From Castanea sativa (lineage: Eukaryota > Streptophyta > Magnoliopsida > Fagales > Fagaceae), in NCBI RefSeq assembly GCF_040712315.1, contig NC_134013.1:44836001-44900000 (forward strand): 64,000 nt of DNA, given 5' to 3'. Below the pieces are notes generated by a model that was given only the letters and a program-made list of their open reading frames with translations, had not been told where the DNA came from and made no database searches. A program made the position numbers and the translations under genes. Below, one piece after another: positions 33,233 to 45,843 of this stretch. The stretch's first letter is position 1; each line of letters opens with the position of its first letter.

Positions 33233-34119
33233 TTTTAGGTTCAAAATATTTAGGAAAAAATGTTTAGGTTCTAATTTTATGTAAGTTGGAAAATCAAGTA
33301 CAAAAACATGTCTAGTTTAAGATATTCATGTCTTAGAACAATGTTAGACGTTGCTCAAGTTGGTTCAAGTCAAGATTCATGAATAGTCAAGCTAGAGAAA
33401 GAAGAATTCAGAAACTATCTTGCTTGACAGATCGAGAGAACATGTTCAATTGATTAAACTGTGTTTTCTGCAGATTTTAAATTAGGCTTTAAAGCCCGCG
33501 AAACGTTTAGTGTTTGAGTCCAACACTACTAGGTATAAAAGAAAAACCTTAAATCACGTTTCAAAAGCCCTAAGAAGGCTTGTGAGTTACTCTTGTGAGA
33601 TTTGTGAGGTTTGTAACCTTCTAACTGAACAAGTATCTACCAAAAAGAAGATCCATATACAAGAACCAGTAGAGATAAGTTGCTGCATACAATATCAACT
33701 ATTGCTGATGGTCTAAAGCTTTGAGTGGGATCTTAGAATCACAAACAAGGGTATTTGTGCGTAACAAATTCAGAGAGAACAATCCGTGGGTTCAGAGCTG
33801 CATGTGGTCACATGAATAAGTACTATAAGAGGTAACATTATATTTAGGGAAAATCTATTGTAAACACTTCCATTATATATGGTGAATTTGTTGCCTTGAG
33901 GATTGTTTAGGTTAAATCTTTTGTACGTTTTTTAGCTTAAAACTGGACAGTTTCATTGGTTTTCCTAAGTCATCATGTCGTTTGTCCTCTTTACTTTTAC
34001 GCACTTAGTGATTTGATTGTTTATATTTAACCTAGATCTAAATAATAAACCTAAGTAACAACTTGGTTAATTAATTAGGTTAAACATTCTGAGTGTACAG
34101 GGGTGTAAAAAAACTAACA
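33233..34119 (+). repeat. 3' LTR of element E
   Basis: 887 bp, TTTTAGGTTC...AACTAACA. Collinear with D's LTR in reverse complement but well diverged, so E is older than D. TATA box TATAAAAG at 33534-33541. The expected right target duplication is GTGAT (34120-34124). Confidence 0.8.
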
Positions 34120-34120
34120 G

Positions 34121-34400
34121 TGATGTTGGGCTCGGCCAGACCTGAGCTAGCCAAGATTTAGAGATAATGGCAGTGTTGGGGTCGGCCATACATGGACTAG
34201 CCAAGATTTTGAGATAATGGCAGCATTGGCTTGGTCATACTTGGACAGGTCATGGTTTTGATATAATGGCGGCACTGGGCTATGCCATACCTGGGTTGAC
34301 CAGGAGTTAAAGATAATGGCGGCACTAGGCTCAGCCATACTTAGACTGGCCAAGATTTACAGATAGTGGTGACTTTAGGCTTGATCATACCTAGACTAGC
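34121..34400. repeat. Tandem repeat, ~50-bp unit, about five copies
   Basis: The unit is centred on GATAATGGCAG or GATAATGGCGG at 34163, 34213, 34262, 34312 and 34362, with TCGGCCATACxTGGACTAGC between. Begins exactly where element E ends, so E inserted into or beside it. Confidence 0.85.
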
Positions 34401-34539
34401 TAGGGTTTTGATTGTCTAATGCATTCTAAGAGAAACTTGCAAAAGTCTTCTATGATAGACGACCCTAATCTAGCCCCCATTTGTTGTGTGACTAGAAGCT
34501 ACTTTTATGTAAGGGCTAGACCTTAATCTCAAGTTACAC

Positions 34540-35215
34540 TATAGCCTTAGCCAAAGGGAGGCCTCGGCCAAGTCAAAGAGTGTACCTATAAGGGTCGAAG
34601 AGAGTTATTCAAAAAGTCTCCTTAAACAAAAGGAGTCCTCGGCCTAATGCTTCTTGGCCAAGTCAGATAATGTACTTGTAAGGGTTTGAGAGAGTACTCA
34701 AGAAAGTCACCTTGGCTAAAGTGAGTCCTCGGCCTAATGCTCCTCGGGCCAAGTTAGAGAGTGTACTTGCAAGGGTTGGAAAGAGTACTCTAGAAAGTCT
34801 CTTTGGCCTAATGCTCCTTGGTCAAATCAAAGTGTACCTTCGAGTATCGGAGAGAGTACTCCAAAATGTCTCATTGGCCAAAGGGAGTCCTTGGCATAAT
34901 GCTCCTCGGCTAAGTCAAAGAGTGTCCTTGTGAGCGTTTGAGAGAGTACTTTGGAAAGTCTCCTAGGCCAAAGGGAGTCCTCAGTCTAATGCTCCTCTGC
35001 CAAGTCAGAGTGTACCTGAAAGGGTCTGAGAGAGTTCTTAGGAAATTCTCCTTGGTCAAGTCAGAGATTGTACTTGTTAGGGTTGGAGAGAGTACTCTAG
35101 AAATTCTCCTCACCCAAAGGGAGTCCTCGACCTAATGCTTTTCATCCAAGTCAGAGAGTGTCCCTATGAAGGTGTGAGAGAGTACTCCTGAAAGTCTCCT
35201 CAGCCAAAGAAGAAA
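34540..35215. repeat. Tandem repeat, ~85-105-bp unit, about seven copies
   Basis: Units carry GGGAGTCCTCGGCCTAATGC, AAGTCAGAGAGTGTAC and GAGAGAGTACTC in order, with length variation. Followed by a (GA)n run (35256-35274). Such arrays occur in the non-coding parts of Tat-type Ty3/gypsy elements; here no coding part is attached. Confidence 0.8.
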
Positions 35216-37289
35216 AAGCTCCTAAGAAGATTAGGGCTCAAAAGGAATTAAAAAGAGAGAGAGAGAGAGAGAGAGCCCGCCCTTTTTTTGTCCAAAATGG
35301 TCTTTCTCCATTTTATAGAGAAAATTGTGATTATAGATACTGAAGGGAATATATGGTGGTGGGTGAATAAAGAACGTATGGTTGTGGATGCTCAAGGGAA
35401 TATGTGGTAGTGAGTGATTAAAGAATGCGTGGCTTTATTTGTTTTTTTTATTTAAATGGGGCGCCCTACACTTGCTCGCGCCAAAATAATGTTATTACTT
35501 CAACATATTAAACTAAACTCATAATTTTTTAAATCTTATCTTATTTAACCTAAGTAATATCACCAAGAACTATTATAGTTTACTACTAATCCTTATTATA
35601 ATTTAAATATGTCAAAATTAAGAATTATTGATGCATTCTTTAAAACAAGAAGATGTTGACAATATAAAAGAAGTTATACTATGGAAAATTCAATTTCCCA
35701 AAGAAGTTATAAGAATCTCCAAATATGAATTCTTTTATGGATATTTTGGTTGTTTATATTGAAAATAAAATTGCTAAGAACTTTATTACAAATTTGATAC
35801 TTGATTATATTAGTTATCTACATAAGTATATATCTAATATTTTCACCTAATCTTCTCACATATTTATTTAAATTTGATAAAAAATTTTGTATTATGTACA
35901 TCTATTGGTTTATAAAAAAATACTTTTTGACATCTTGAACCATATTTAGATTTTTTTTATACCACTACATGTAGTATAATATATAGCATGAAAAAAAGAA
36001 AAAGAAAACTTATTAATCATTATATTTTAATTTTATCCCCTTAAAAGGCATATTCCTGTTTTTGTCATTGTCCTTTACCTCAATAGTAGCAAACAAAGGA
36101 GAGAGAGAGAGGCCGGTCATGTGCGATTGTTGCCCATCCAGTACTTGTGATCACACATATAGGATGAGAACGATTATTTGCATATTGCTATCTTAGTGAA
36201 AGGGAAATATCAAGTACCCACCTTGTCTCCAAACCTTGGCATGTAGTTACAGCATTAGAAAATCAATCAATGCTGTACATGGATACAAACAATTCTTCTA
36301 AAACCACAAATGTTTTCTACAATTTTTTAAAATGAATGATTATGAGGGGTAGATAATTATTTTAAATGAACTAACTATTTTTTTCTCCATCACATATTTT
36401 TTATTATGTTAGAACTGATCGATTGTGAGGTGTACATAATTACTTTTTTTAGAACCATAATTACTTTCAAATAAACCAACTATTTTTTTCTCCATTATGT
36501 ACCAATTACCATCAAGCATATTAGAGTTATAATAAAAATTGTGGTACAAAATTTTTATCTTTTTAAACTTTTTGTCCCTTTCTTCCCTTTATGCAATACT
36601 ACTGTAACCATATTTTAAGATTGTGTTGGGCGAAAAATTAAATTCACTAATGACACGTGGTATTATTTGATTGGGCCACATGTAAAGTAGAAACCTATGA
36701 GATCACTAGTCAGAAGTGGATTTGAAGCCATGAAATGAAAAAAAAAAAAAAATGGCATAGATGTAGAGAAGGAAAGGTGAAACTACTTTGATTGAATGAA
36801 GCACGTGAGCAACTCGTGAAGATAGAAGTTATTGGAACAGTCACAAAGAGATGCGGAGCAGAGCAATGAAATATAGAGATGTGGACACCTCAAACAGTTA
36901 GTTATAAAGAGGTTACCAATTCCAAATGATCGTGGCGATCAAGAAGCATTAGAGAGCGACACATGGCACAAAGGTGGAAAAATATAACTTAAGTCCTCAA
37001 ACAATAAATAGATCAGGATCAGGGCCTCATTTTATTAGCAACAAAGGACACGCACAAACCATACCTTGAGGACTTATCAAGAGCACAAATAGAGTACTTT
37101 CAAAGCTTATTAGTTTAGATTCTTAGGAAGTAGACTTTTACGCCTATAAGGATATTATCATCATACTTACAAGTTTATGCTACCCTGCGTACATGTCTAT
37201 GTGATTTCAATCAAGTACCCAGTTGTTTTATGCAATTAGTAGCTGATAATCTTAGTTTGATCTAATTTACTTTTGATTTTGATGCGAAC
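35216..37289. other. AT-rich intergenic stretch
   Basis: No gene, LTR pair or convincing TIRs. GCGCCCTACACTTGCTCGCGCC near 35459-35481 may be a remnant of the repeat to the left. Simple A/T runs elsewhere. Confidence 0.5.
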
Positions 37290-38645
37290 CTCAATCGACA
37301 CACTTTGAGACCCAACAAATAATATTGGAATACTTGTCCAAGAAAGCTAAAATTCATATTTTGATAGAAATCCCAACCCAATGTTTATAAATGAAACGCA
37401 AACCAAAGGTATAAATAACAGACCTCGACCCAATGATTATCACTGAATCATAAACCGAAGGTATAAAATTTGAACGCTATAAGAAAGAATCTCTAAGAAG
37501 TTCACCATTATTGAAGAACCAAAAGAAGAAGCAAAACCTCACGTTTTTTTTTTTATCCCCTCCATTATAATGAGTGCATGCTATTTATAAGACATGATTG
37601 GGGGGAAAAAAAAGTACTAAATAAAAGAAGCCTAGATTAAGGTTGATTTGTTCTGAAATTAGTAGCTCCAAAATAGGAAAATAGCTAAAAAAAAAACATA
37701 TTAAATAATAGAAGCCTAAAATTAAGGTGGACTTGGTCTAAAATTAGCAGCTCCAGAATAGCAAAAATAGCTATTAATTGGTATGGAGCTGAAAAGTCAA
37801 TCAGCCATTAATCCACACCATAAATCACGCCCAATCAAGCCTGATCAACCCTATCAATAGCTTGAATTAAATTTATTATGCCTTTATCTTCCTTTGGGCC
37901 AAGCTTGGAATGTCCCGTGTTAGAATCAGCCCAAATCTCTTGAATCGGCCCATTAAGTGCTTTTTTGATTTTCTTGGATCTTGCTCTAGTAATATGCCCA
38001 ACTGGAACATGCAATGGATCCTTTAATGCTTGTTGATTCTCATCATTGATGATAACAGGAAACAAAAGATAAAGGGATAGTAAACCTAATTTTAGAACTT
38101 GTGCTCTTATATCAAATGATGCAAACATCAATCAACACGCTTTGAGACACAACAAATAATATTGGAATACTTGCCCAAGAAAGCTAAAATTCAAATTTTG
38201 ATAGAAACCCTGACCCAACGTTTATAAATGAAATGCAAATCAAAGGTATAAGTAACAGACCTCGACCCAATGATTATAACTGAATCACGAACCAAAGGTA
38301 TAAAATTTGAACACCACAAGGAAGAATCTCTAATAAGTTCATAGTTCTTAAAAATCCAAAAGAAGAAGCAAAACCTCACATTTTTTCTGATTTTTATCCC
38401 CTCCTCCATTACAATGAGTGCATGCTATTTATAAGACATGACTGAAAATAGGAAAATATAAAAAAAAATAAAATGTACTAAATAATAAAAGCCTAAAAAA
38501 TGCCTTCATTTTTCTTTGGACCAAGCTTGGAATGTCCTGTGTTAGAATCAGCCCATTAAGTACTTCCTTGATTTTCTTGGATCTTGCTCTAGTATTAAGC
38601 CCAACTAGAACATGCAATAGATCCTTTAATGCTTGTTGATTCTCA
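37290..38645 (-). repeat. Tandem duplication of a Ty3/gypsy pol end and downstream non-coding DNA
   Basis: Copy 1 (about 37285-38040) and copy 2 (about 38120-38645) start with the same CACTTTGAGAC.CAACAAATAATATTGG segment and end with GCTTGTTGATTCTCATCA. Copy 2 is about 250 bp shorter. Each has CTTATAAATAG on the minus strand (near 37580 and 38430), a TATA-like site suggesting LTR sequence. Confidence 0.75.
37835..38131 (-). pseudogene. C-terminal end of a Ty3/gypsy polyprotein
   Basis: The minus strand reads DPLHVPVG, ITRARSKKIKKALNG and IQEIWADS near the end. The VG-ITRARSKK segment resembles the basic tail that follows integrase in many plant Ty3/gypsy polyproteins. Only about 60 codons are recognisable; the upstream part is unrelated. 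A second, deleted copy (LNTRARSKKIKEVLNG) lies at 38540-38617. Confidence 0.55.
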
Positions 38646-41194
38646 TCAGATTTGGAAGCAATTTAGTGTTTTAGTATGTTTGAATCCTATAATTTCTTGT
38701 GAATTGACTTCAATAAAGATGATTTGTCATAGTTCAGCTTTAGGGTGAGTTTGGTTCAGCTTTTTGAAAAAGCGAAGTTTTCAAAAAGTACCGTATGAAA
38801 TTGGGCTTTTTGAAAAAGCTGAGTGTTTGGTAAAAACTATAAAAAGTGCTTTTTGAAAAAGCCGAGTATTTGGCTAATACTTATAAAAGTGGTAATTTGA
38901 GTTATAAATTACTAAAAAGGACAAGATATTTATAAAGAGAATTCTTTGTTTTAATTACATCTCTTAATACAAGTTATGGACACAATATTTTCACAAAAAT
39001 TTCACAATAAAGTTTATATGACCAGTTGTTAATGGTAGGAAAAAAATAATAATGTCACTAGTAGGTCTAGATGAGAACCAATAACAACTTACTATGTAAA
39101 CTTTATTATGAAATTGTTATAAAAATATTCTGTCAATAGCACTATTTTTTTTTTCTAAAAAAAAATAGTACTAATTTAAAAAGTTTAGAGATATAATAAA
39201 ATGTCACAATATTTTTATAACACTCTTTGTTCTTAGTTGTGGTCAATCCTAGTCTAATATTTTATTAATTTATTTAATTTTAGAGCAACCGCGTCAGTCT
39301 GGCCAAATTTTTCCGTCTATTTTACACTACCACTTTTCTAAAACACCCACATCAATTCATCTATTTTACCATCTATTCTATTTAAATAATAATATTTCTA
39401 TAATATTTTATTATTATTATTTTATCATTTTCTATGTTCCTTATCTCTTTTTCTTTTGTACTTATCCCATTTCATTTGATCTCATTTTTTCACTCTCATC
39501 TCCACTCCTTTGCCGTGTATTGTCAAGACTGTCCATTTCATTTGATCTCATTTTTTTTCTCTCACGATCAGATTACCTTTACACCACAAACATCTTCTTC
39601 TTTTTCTTCCTTTTCTTTTTTCTTCTTTGTCTCATGGTCAGATCAACTCTCCACCATAAGAACCAATCTCCACCACAAGCAGCGATCTCATAAATCTGAA
39701 GAAATCCCTCTCTGTCGAAGCTTGCATGGTTGAATCTCTCTCATCTGATTTCAAGTGTTCTGCTACCATTGAGTATGTATTTTGATTTTGGGTTTGGGTT
39801 ATGGGTTTTCAGTTGATGGTTTAATTTTAAGTTGATTTTTTGTGGATTTTGGGTAGATCATGTTTGATTTTCGTTATATTTTGGGTTTTCGTTGTTTTAA
39901 CTGGTTTTGGTGGGGGTGGTTTTAATGAGTGATAGTGGTGGTGGTTGGGTGGTGATGGTTGGACGGTGTTGGGTGGATGGTGGGATCTGCATTTTGGTGG
40001 TGGTGTTCTTGCAGGTTTTGTGCGTCTGTTTGGGTGTGTTTGTGTTTGTGTATATCAAAGGAAGAAGAAGATGATAAGTTTTAAGTTAGAGTTTTAAGTA
40101 AAAGTGAGGGAAATTTGGTAACTGAACCTCAAAGCTTTTGTAAAATGCACCTCAGAGCTCCCTTTGCAGAATGCGCGTTCTCTTCACAAACTCAAAATGC
40201 AACTTTTTTCCAAAAAGTTACGTTTTATAACTAACCAAACGAGCTTTTTGGGTTTGCTTTTTCAAAACGAGCTTTTTGGGTTGAAAACGTTGAAATAAAT
40301 AGGCACTTAGTCAAGATGATTAACTTTGAACTCTTCAATTTCAAAGTGATTTACTTCAATCTGGTTTACTTCGAATTTAATAGTCACTTTAGCTTGATCC
40401 ACTAGCTTAATTTAGTCATTTTAGAAACTGCCTGTTTGGTACCTCATTCCGAACTCACATTTTTACATTTTAAACAACATTACACACATTTTCACACACT
40501 TTTTCACCCATACGTATTTCAAAAAGTTACAAAAATTTCATCTCAAACTACAAAAATTCCACACACTTTGTCATTCTCGTATTGTTAACTCGAGCATATT
40601 TCAAAAGTTCTATTAAATTTGGTGTTTTCGAACTCCAGACTTCAGTCTATGAAGTCAAATAGCATTTCAAGCTAGATATATTATCTTAACAACTATCTCG
40701 AGGCAACAGCAATCAACTAAGAATCATCTCAAGTAACCGGAAAAGGCAATTAAGAAACCATATAAAATAAAAGGTTTTGATCAAACAAATGAATCTACAA
40801 AATTTGAAAATATACTGGCTAATGTTTGTGTCCTTGTAAAGATTATTTTCTGAAATGGTTTTTTTTGGAGGGCTTTTAAGTTGTTTCTCCAAATTCACCT
40901 TTAGAGATTGAAAGTTGAAACATAATATTGACTTTCAGAATTATTGTTGCGCTAATGAGTACTATTGATCGTGATATCGTTGTGATAATAATGTCGATGT
41001 TAAATCCAAATGACTGGTTTTTATATATGTCGGGCATGACAACGAAAGTCGTATGTCTCATACTAATTAACAGGTGTTGTTTGGGTTCATTAAACAAAGG
41101 TTACCAAAATAATTATGGGTGCACCCTTCAATCTCATAATCAATATATCAAAAAAAAAATCAATATATCAAATATATATATATATATATATATA
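38646..41194. other. Intergenic stretch, possible non-autonomous TIR element
   Basis: GGGTGAGTTTGGTTCAGC at about 38742 and repeated GCTTTTTGAAAAAGC words on the left have loose inverted counterparts near 40225-40290 (AACCAAACGAGC, GCTTTTTCAAAACG). This could be a 1.5-kb TIR element, but the ends do not match well. The frame at 39434-39733 is low-complexity and not called. A (TA)n run lies at 41175-41194. Confidence 0.3.
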
Positions 41195-43687
41195 TCATAT
41201 ACTATATAATAAAAGTTCGGCTTAGAAACCATGATTGCGCCAATTGGCTTCACCAAATTGAAGAAATTTTTTTAGATTTTTAGATTTTAAAAAGAAAACA
41301 TTTAAAACCAACTAATATTAGATTAGCATTAGATTTTTTGTTCATGACAACTTCTAATTACAAAGACCAACAAAAACTAATTAGATAAACCCAATGTGAA
41401 TCATATATCATCCCAAAACTAATTAGAAAGGAGAAGATGAATTTGGTCACAATTGAAATCTTATCCACATCAAATACCACTTCCAAATATTAATATTTTA
41501 CTATTATATATTGACTCCTTTAATTTTCAAACTAAGTCTCTCTCCTGGTTTTTCTTTTAAAAAAAAAAAAATCTTTCTCTCCCTCTCCTAGAAGTCGTTT
41601 GACATGGAAGATGTCACTACCATCACTTGCAAGTTTTTTATTACACTTTACATGCACTTGATTTGTCTTTCGAAAAGAAAATCTATTATGAGTTTACGAC
41701 TATCAAGAACTGTAGATTCTGCCAACAAAGAGCAAAGAAATACTATTCTTGCAAATAGATCATATAAACAATGAACAATTGAAGGTAACCAATATAGTCA
41801 TACATTTATTTTACATAGTAAATTTGGATCGAATTACAAATTTATCTGCTTCAATTGTGTAGATTTATTTTATAATAAATTTGTTTCAATAAATTAATCT
41901 TGAATTATGAATACTTTAATAAGCCAGGATGCTATTGTTGTTGCAAAATTGCAAAGACGTGATATTTATAATATGTACCAACAAAAGAAAAACTCCATTC
42001 AAGAAATTGATCTCCAGGCAAGTCTTTTTCTTTTTCTTTTTTCTCTAAAAACTATTGTTATTATCAGTACATTGGCTTCAATAGTTGCCATGCATAAGTT
42101 TCTTCCTTATGGGTTAAATGGTTGAACAACGTTTAAATTAAAAAAACAAGAGAAGATGAAGATCCATTATGGTTGCAGAAATGTTTTTAGATTATTAAGA
42201 AAATATATATAAATTTTTTTTTATCTTATCTTCTTCTTCTATAATTTCTATATTGATAAAAATCTTAATTTGATTACAATCCAAATTTTAATCATTTTAT
42301 TATTAATTAAGTTTGTACTATTTTTTTCCTCTTCAGAGTTATACACGGTTACTTTTATTTATTTATTTGGATTAAAAAAAAAACCAACATGCATAGTTAG
42401 GAAGAGTTAGACATGTGCATGAGTTGGAGTAACTTATATCTATTTGATTATTGAGATAAACCAATTTTCATTGTGATTTTTTCCTCTTCACACACGGTTA
42501 CTTTTTTTTTTTCTTTTCCTTTTTACTTGAATAGAAGGAGTTACATACACATTGGAATGTACATACACATCCAAGTCTACTTGGCAACCCCATAAAGTCA
42601 TTTGTTTATTTATAAATAAATAAATAAAATTCATTTTCCGATTTTTTGTATATCTGATAACTCAAGTCTTTTTCCTATAGAGACAGACCAACTAGAGAGA
42701 AACATTCATGGCTAGGACCCACTGAAATGATCAAGTCAATTGAAAAATTATTATTATTATTATTTTTTTTTTTTTGAGATTATCTATTCGATGAAGACTT
42801 TTGAATCCTAATTGAGTTAGGATTTCTAATATATATATAGAGAGAGTTTTTATTCGGTGTATTCTTCTTTTTTTCTTTTTTGATATAAAGTAGAAACACA
42901 ACTTATTATTCTAATCAATTCTCTCCCCCATTACCAATAATTCTCCTTCTCCCATAATTTGTGAAATCCATATTGGAATGCTTTATCAAACCTACCATCC
43001 ACGCTATTGCAAGTATGTATTTCCTTCTTTGTTTTTGTGTTTTGTGTGTGTGTGTGTGTATGTGTGTGTGTATTTAAGGTTTTGCTTATGAGTCATAAAG
43101 GTAATTTTAAATCCATGAAATCCATTATGTATTGTGTTATGTTTATATGTGCTTATTACATTATAAACTTTTTTGATTTACATATACTTTTTGATTTACA
43201 TATGCATATATTGTCGTGGTTGCGGCAAGTGTCGCTTTTTTTTTTTTTTTTAAGAGTAAAAAGGTCTAATGCATCTTAAATTGCAACAGTCGTATACTAC
43301 ACTAAAAAAAAGAGGTCTAATGCATTTTAAGTTGCAGAACGTATATTGCACTAAATCAAAAGGTCTAATGCATCTTAAATTATATAATTTTTTTCAAATT
43401 TTAGATAATGCAATTCATCTTTATTATTGATATTATTTTTTGATTTGGTGTTCTTAATTGATCATGTTGATTATTTTCACACTTATGGCAACATTAAAAT
43501 GGCTATGACTGGTAATTTATAGGTAAACATTACATTGCAGTCTAAATACTTACATTTTTGTAATTTATGAAATTTGTTTTTAGTCATATATACAAAAAAA
43601 TTATATATGATTAGCACTTTTGCTACTATACATGTTAGCAAGTATTATGGAAAGATTTTTAAGTGTCACACACACACATATACATAC

Positions 43688-43733
<46 letters not shown>

Positions 43734-43908
43734 CAATTATAATTTTACTACTAAGAGCTTTTAGAAATTTAAAACTTGCCATAATTTTTAAAAATATTTT
43801 TACTATTTTATTTGTTATTAGATTTTATTACATTATCAAAAAATATATTTTTTAAAATTTATATATACTTTTTTTATTAAGTCGTGCATCGCACAGGCAT
43901 AATACTAG
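41195..43908 (+). mobile_element. Helitron candidate
   Basis: The left end TCATATACTATATAATAAAAG follows an A. The right end has the hairpin CGTGCATCGCAC (about 43884-43894) twelve bases before a terminal CTAG (43905-43908), followed by T. Plant Helitrons start TC, end in a short hairpin plus CTRR and insert between A and T. The hairpin is close to the common CCCGTGCATCGCACGGG type. About 2.7 kb, no Rep/helicase seen, so non-autonomous. It contains a (GT)n run at 43037-43070 and (TA)n at 43693-43730. Confidence 0.55.
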
Positions 43909-45843
43909 TATATATATAAACCGAAGTCTTTAAAACTCCCACAATTTTTCACGTCATCACTATTTTCCTTTTATTTTTATTTTAGATTTTTATTTTTATT
44001 TTAGGTTTTATATCTTATATATTTATTATTTCTCTTCAACGTGTAATTATTTTATCAAGTGTTACAATAGTTTAGTTTAAGTAAAACTCTATTAAACATA
44101 TGTTTCAAGCACTTGAAAATTCTACTTTAACTAAAATTCTATATCAAAAATTTCAACAAATATAAACTCTTGCCAAGATCGAAACCCTTAATACTCACTC
44201 AAATTTTCAGCATTATTTAAATAAACAAAAAACAAAAATTCTGATTTTATATTTGTAAAACCATCTTTATAATAAATTTTGAAGAACTCAAGTAAAAATT
44301 TTTGTAAACTGAACACACGGTGAAAACCGAAGCCTTAGCTTTTTGTTGATCTCTCTAAAACTTGCCACATTATTATTATTTTTTTAATTAGTTTATTAAT
44401 TGGTTTTTAACTCTAAAAAATCAAACCAAACCCTAGACGTAAACGTAACATGAATCTAAATCTCTATATCACAAGCCCAGCACAAACGAAAACAATACAT
44501 ATAAGCACAATCACAAATCCTCTTCGTCATCTTCCTCCTCATCCCATAAATTTCTTCAAACACAGTATACACCCAACACAAACCAAACCCACAAATCACC
44601 AAAACCAAAATAATCTCATCTCTCTCTCGTCATCTTCCTCTTCATCCCATAAATTTCTTATTTGTAGGGGGGGAAAAAAACAGAGAAGAAGACGGCTCAA
44701 CAAGGGCTGCACCAAGTTGAAGCAGCAAGTTGCCAACACAAGTCGCTCGTCACGGCATCACACCTTTATCTTCTACTGCTGTTTCTTCTGTTCTTTCTTT
44801 TACTCCTCCATCTTTCTTCTTTTCCTTCTTCTCTTTCTTTTGTCCGTCTCCAATCACTGTTGTGGTTTCTCTCCTTTTGTTTTTGTACTCTTTTTTGTTT
44901 TTCCAAAGCCTCTGCGTGATTTGCATTGGGAAAGTAAAAAGCTTGTAATTTTTGAATGAAAAATGGGCAAAATGTTTCAGACATTTTTTTTTTTTTTTTC
45001 CAGCTTTGAGCCCAACATGATGTGAGACGTGTAGTGATACTAATATTATTAACTAATCAACATATAAATAAATAGAGAAATGCTATATCTATGTTTAATT
45101 ATTTATATAAATAAAAATGTAATTTTTGTTGAATTAATATTTTTTATTTAGTAGTTGAATGTTTAGTATCCACTATAGGATAGAGGTTTTTGAGATTGGA
45201 ATCCTAACATGCAACGTTCATTTTTTGTGGTGAGAGTTGGTTATCTATTATGTTAGATATTTATTTATTTCTTGAATATATCAAATATGACCCTGACTTT
45301 CACAAAACGCAAGGTCTCATATTCACAAAACTTCACGTAAGACTTTCTTTATTTGTGAAAAAATTTCAAATCCATTCCATGAGTTTGTCTTAGGTTTTAA
45401 AGCTGTTTAGCACTATCACAAGTGATAGTTTAAATTCTACATTTATTTTTAGATTTTTATTCATAGTCAATAGTAACTAATAAATGTGAAGATTGACTGC
45501 ACTTATTCGTTGGAATATTAATTAAATCATGACAATAGCTGAGCAAATTCTTAAAAAAGAGGGAAATGATAATGAATGTATCAAGGGCATTAGTCTTGGT
45601 CTAGGAACTATTTTTAGAAATATTTTATGGGAAAATGACAAAGTAATTAATTTTTTGACGAATTTTTATATTTCCCATAAAAAATGTGTCAAAAATTTCC
45701 TAATATAGTTTACTAACAATTGCCTTAAGGGCGCCTATTAACATGACACTTAAAAAAAGGTCAAGAACCTTATAGTACCACTTCATGCAATTAAGATTCA
45801 AATCTCATTCCTTATTATAACCATTGAATTATGTGTGTGTGTG
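43909..45843. other. AT-rich stretch without recognisable gene
   Basis: AACCGAAG followed by CTTTAAAACTCCCACA (43919) and a similar AACCGAAG...AAAACTTGCCACA (44328-44368) look like two related ends of small elements. The open frame at 44450-44959 is Ser/Thr/Pro-rich then pyrimidine-rich and has no recognisable domain, so it is not called. Confidence 0.35.

Larger units (their letters stand above)
4841..34119 (+). mobile_element. Element E: outermost Sirevirus-like copia element, pol-less, interrupted by D
   Basis: The two separated halves of E are 4841-8952 and 32145-34119. E shows gag, about 1 kb of spacer, a leader intron, an env-like gene cut by element D between TSD copies CTTCC (8948-8952, 32145-32149), polypurine tracts and a 3' LTR ending AACTAACA at 34119. 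Its 5' LTR and gag start lie left of the window because A interrupts gag. No protease, integrase, reverse transcriptase or RNase H sequence lies between gag and env-like. Its LTR resembles that of D, so E and D are one family. Confidence 0.8.

Noticed and set aside
34147..35135. Open frames across the tandem arrays
   Set aside because: They are in-frame translations of repeat units on both strands, so they carry no evidence for a gene.
39434..39733. 99-codon open frame, Phe/Ser-rich
   Set aside because: Translation of TTTC-rich DNA; no domain or supporting signals.
40876..41209. Overlapping open frames on both strands
   Set aside because: Random length for AT-rich DNA, no recognisable motif, partly made of a (TA)n run.
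44450..44959. 169-codon open frame that could be a small host protein
   Set aside because: Ser/Thr/Pro-rich start and pyrimidine-driven Phe/Leu/Ser run, no domain, no clear promoter or homologous copy; best explained by base composition.
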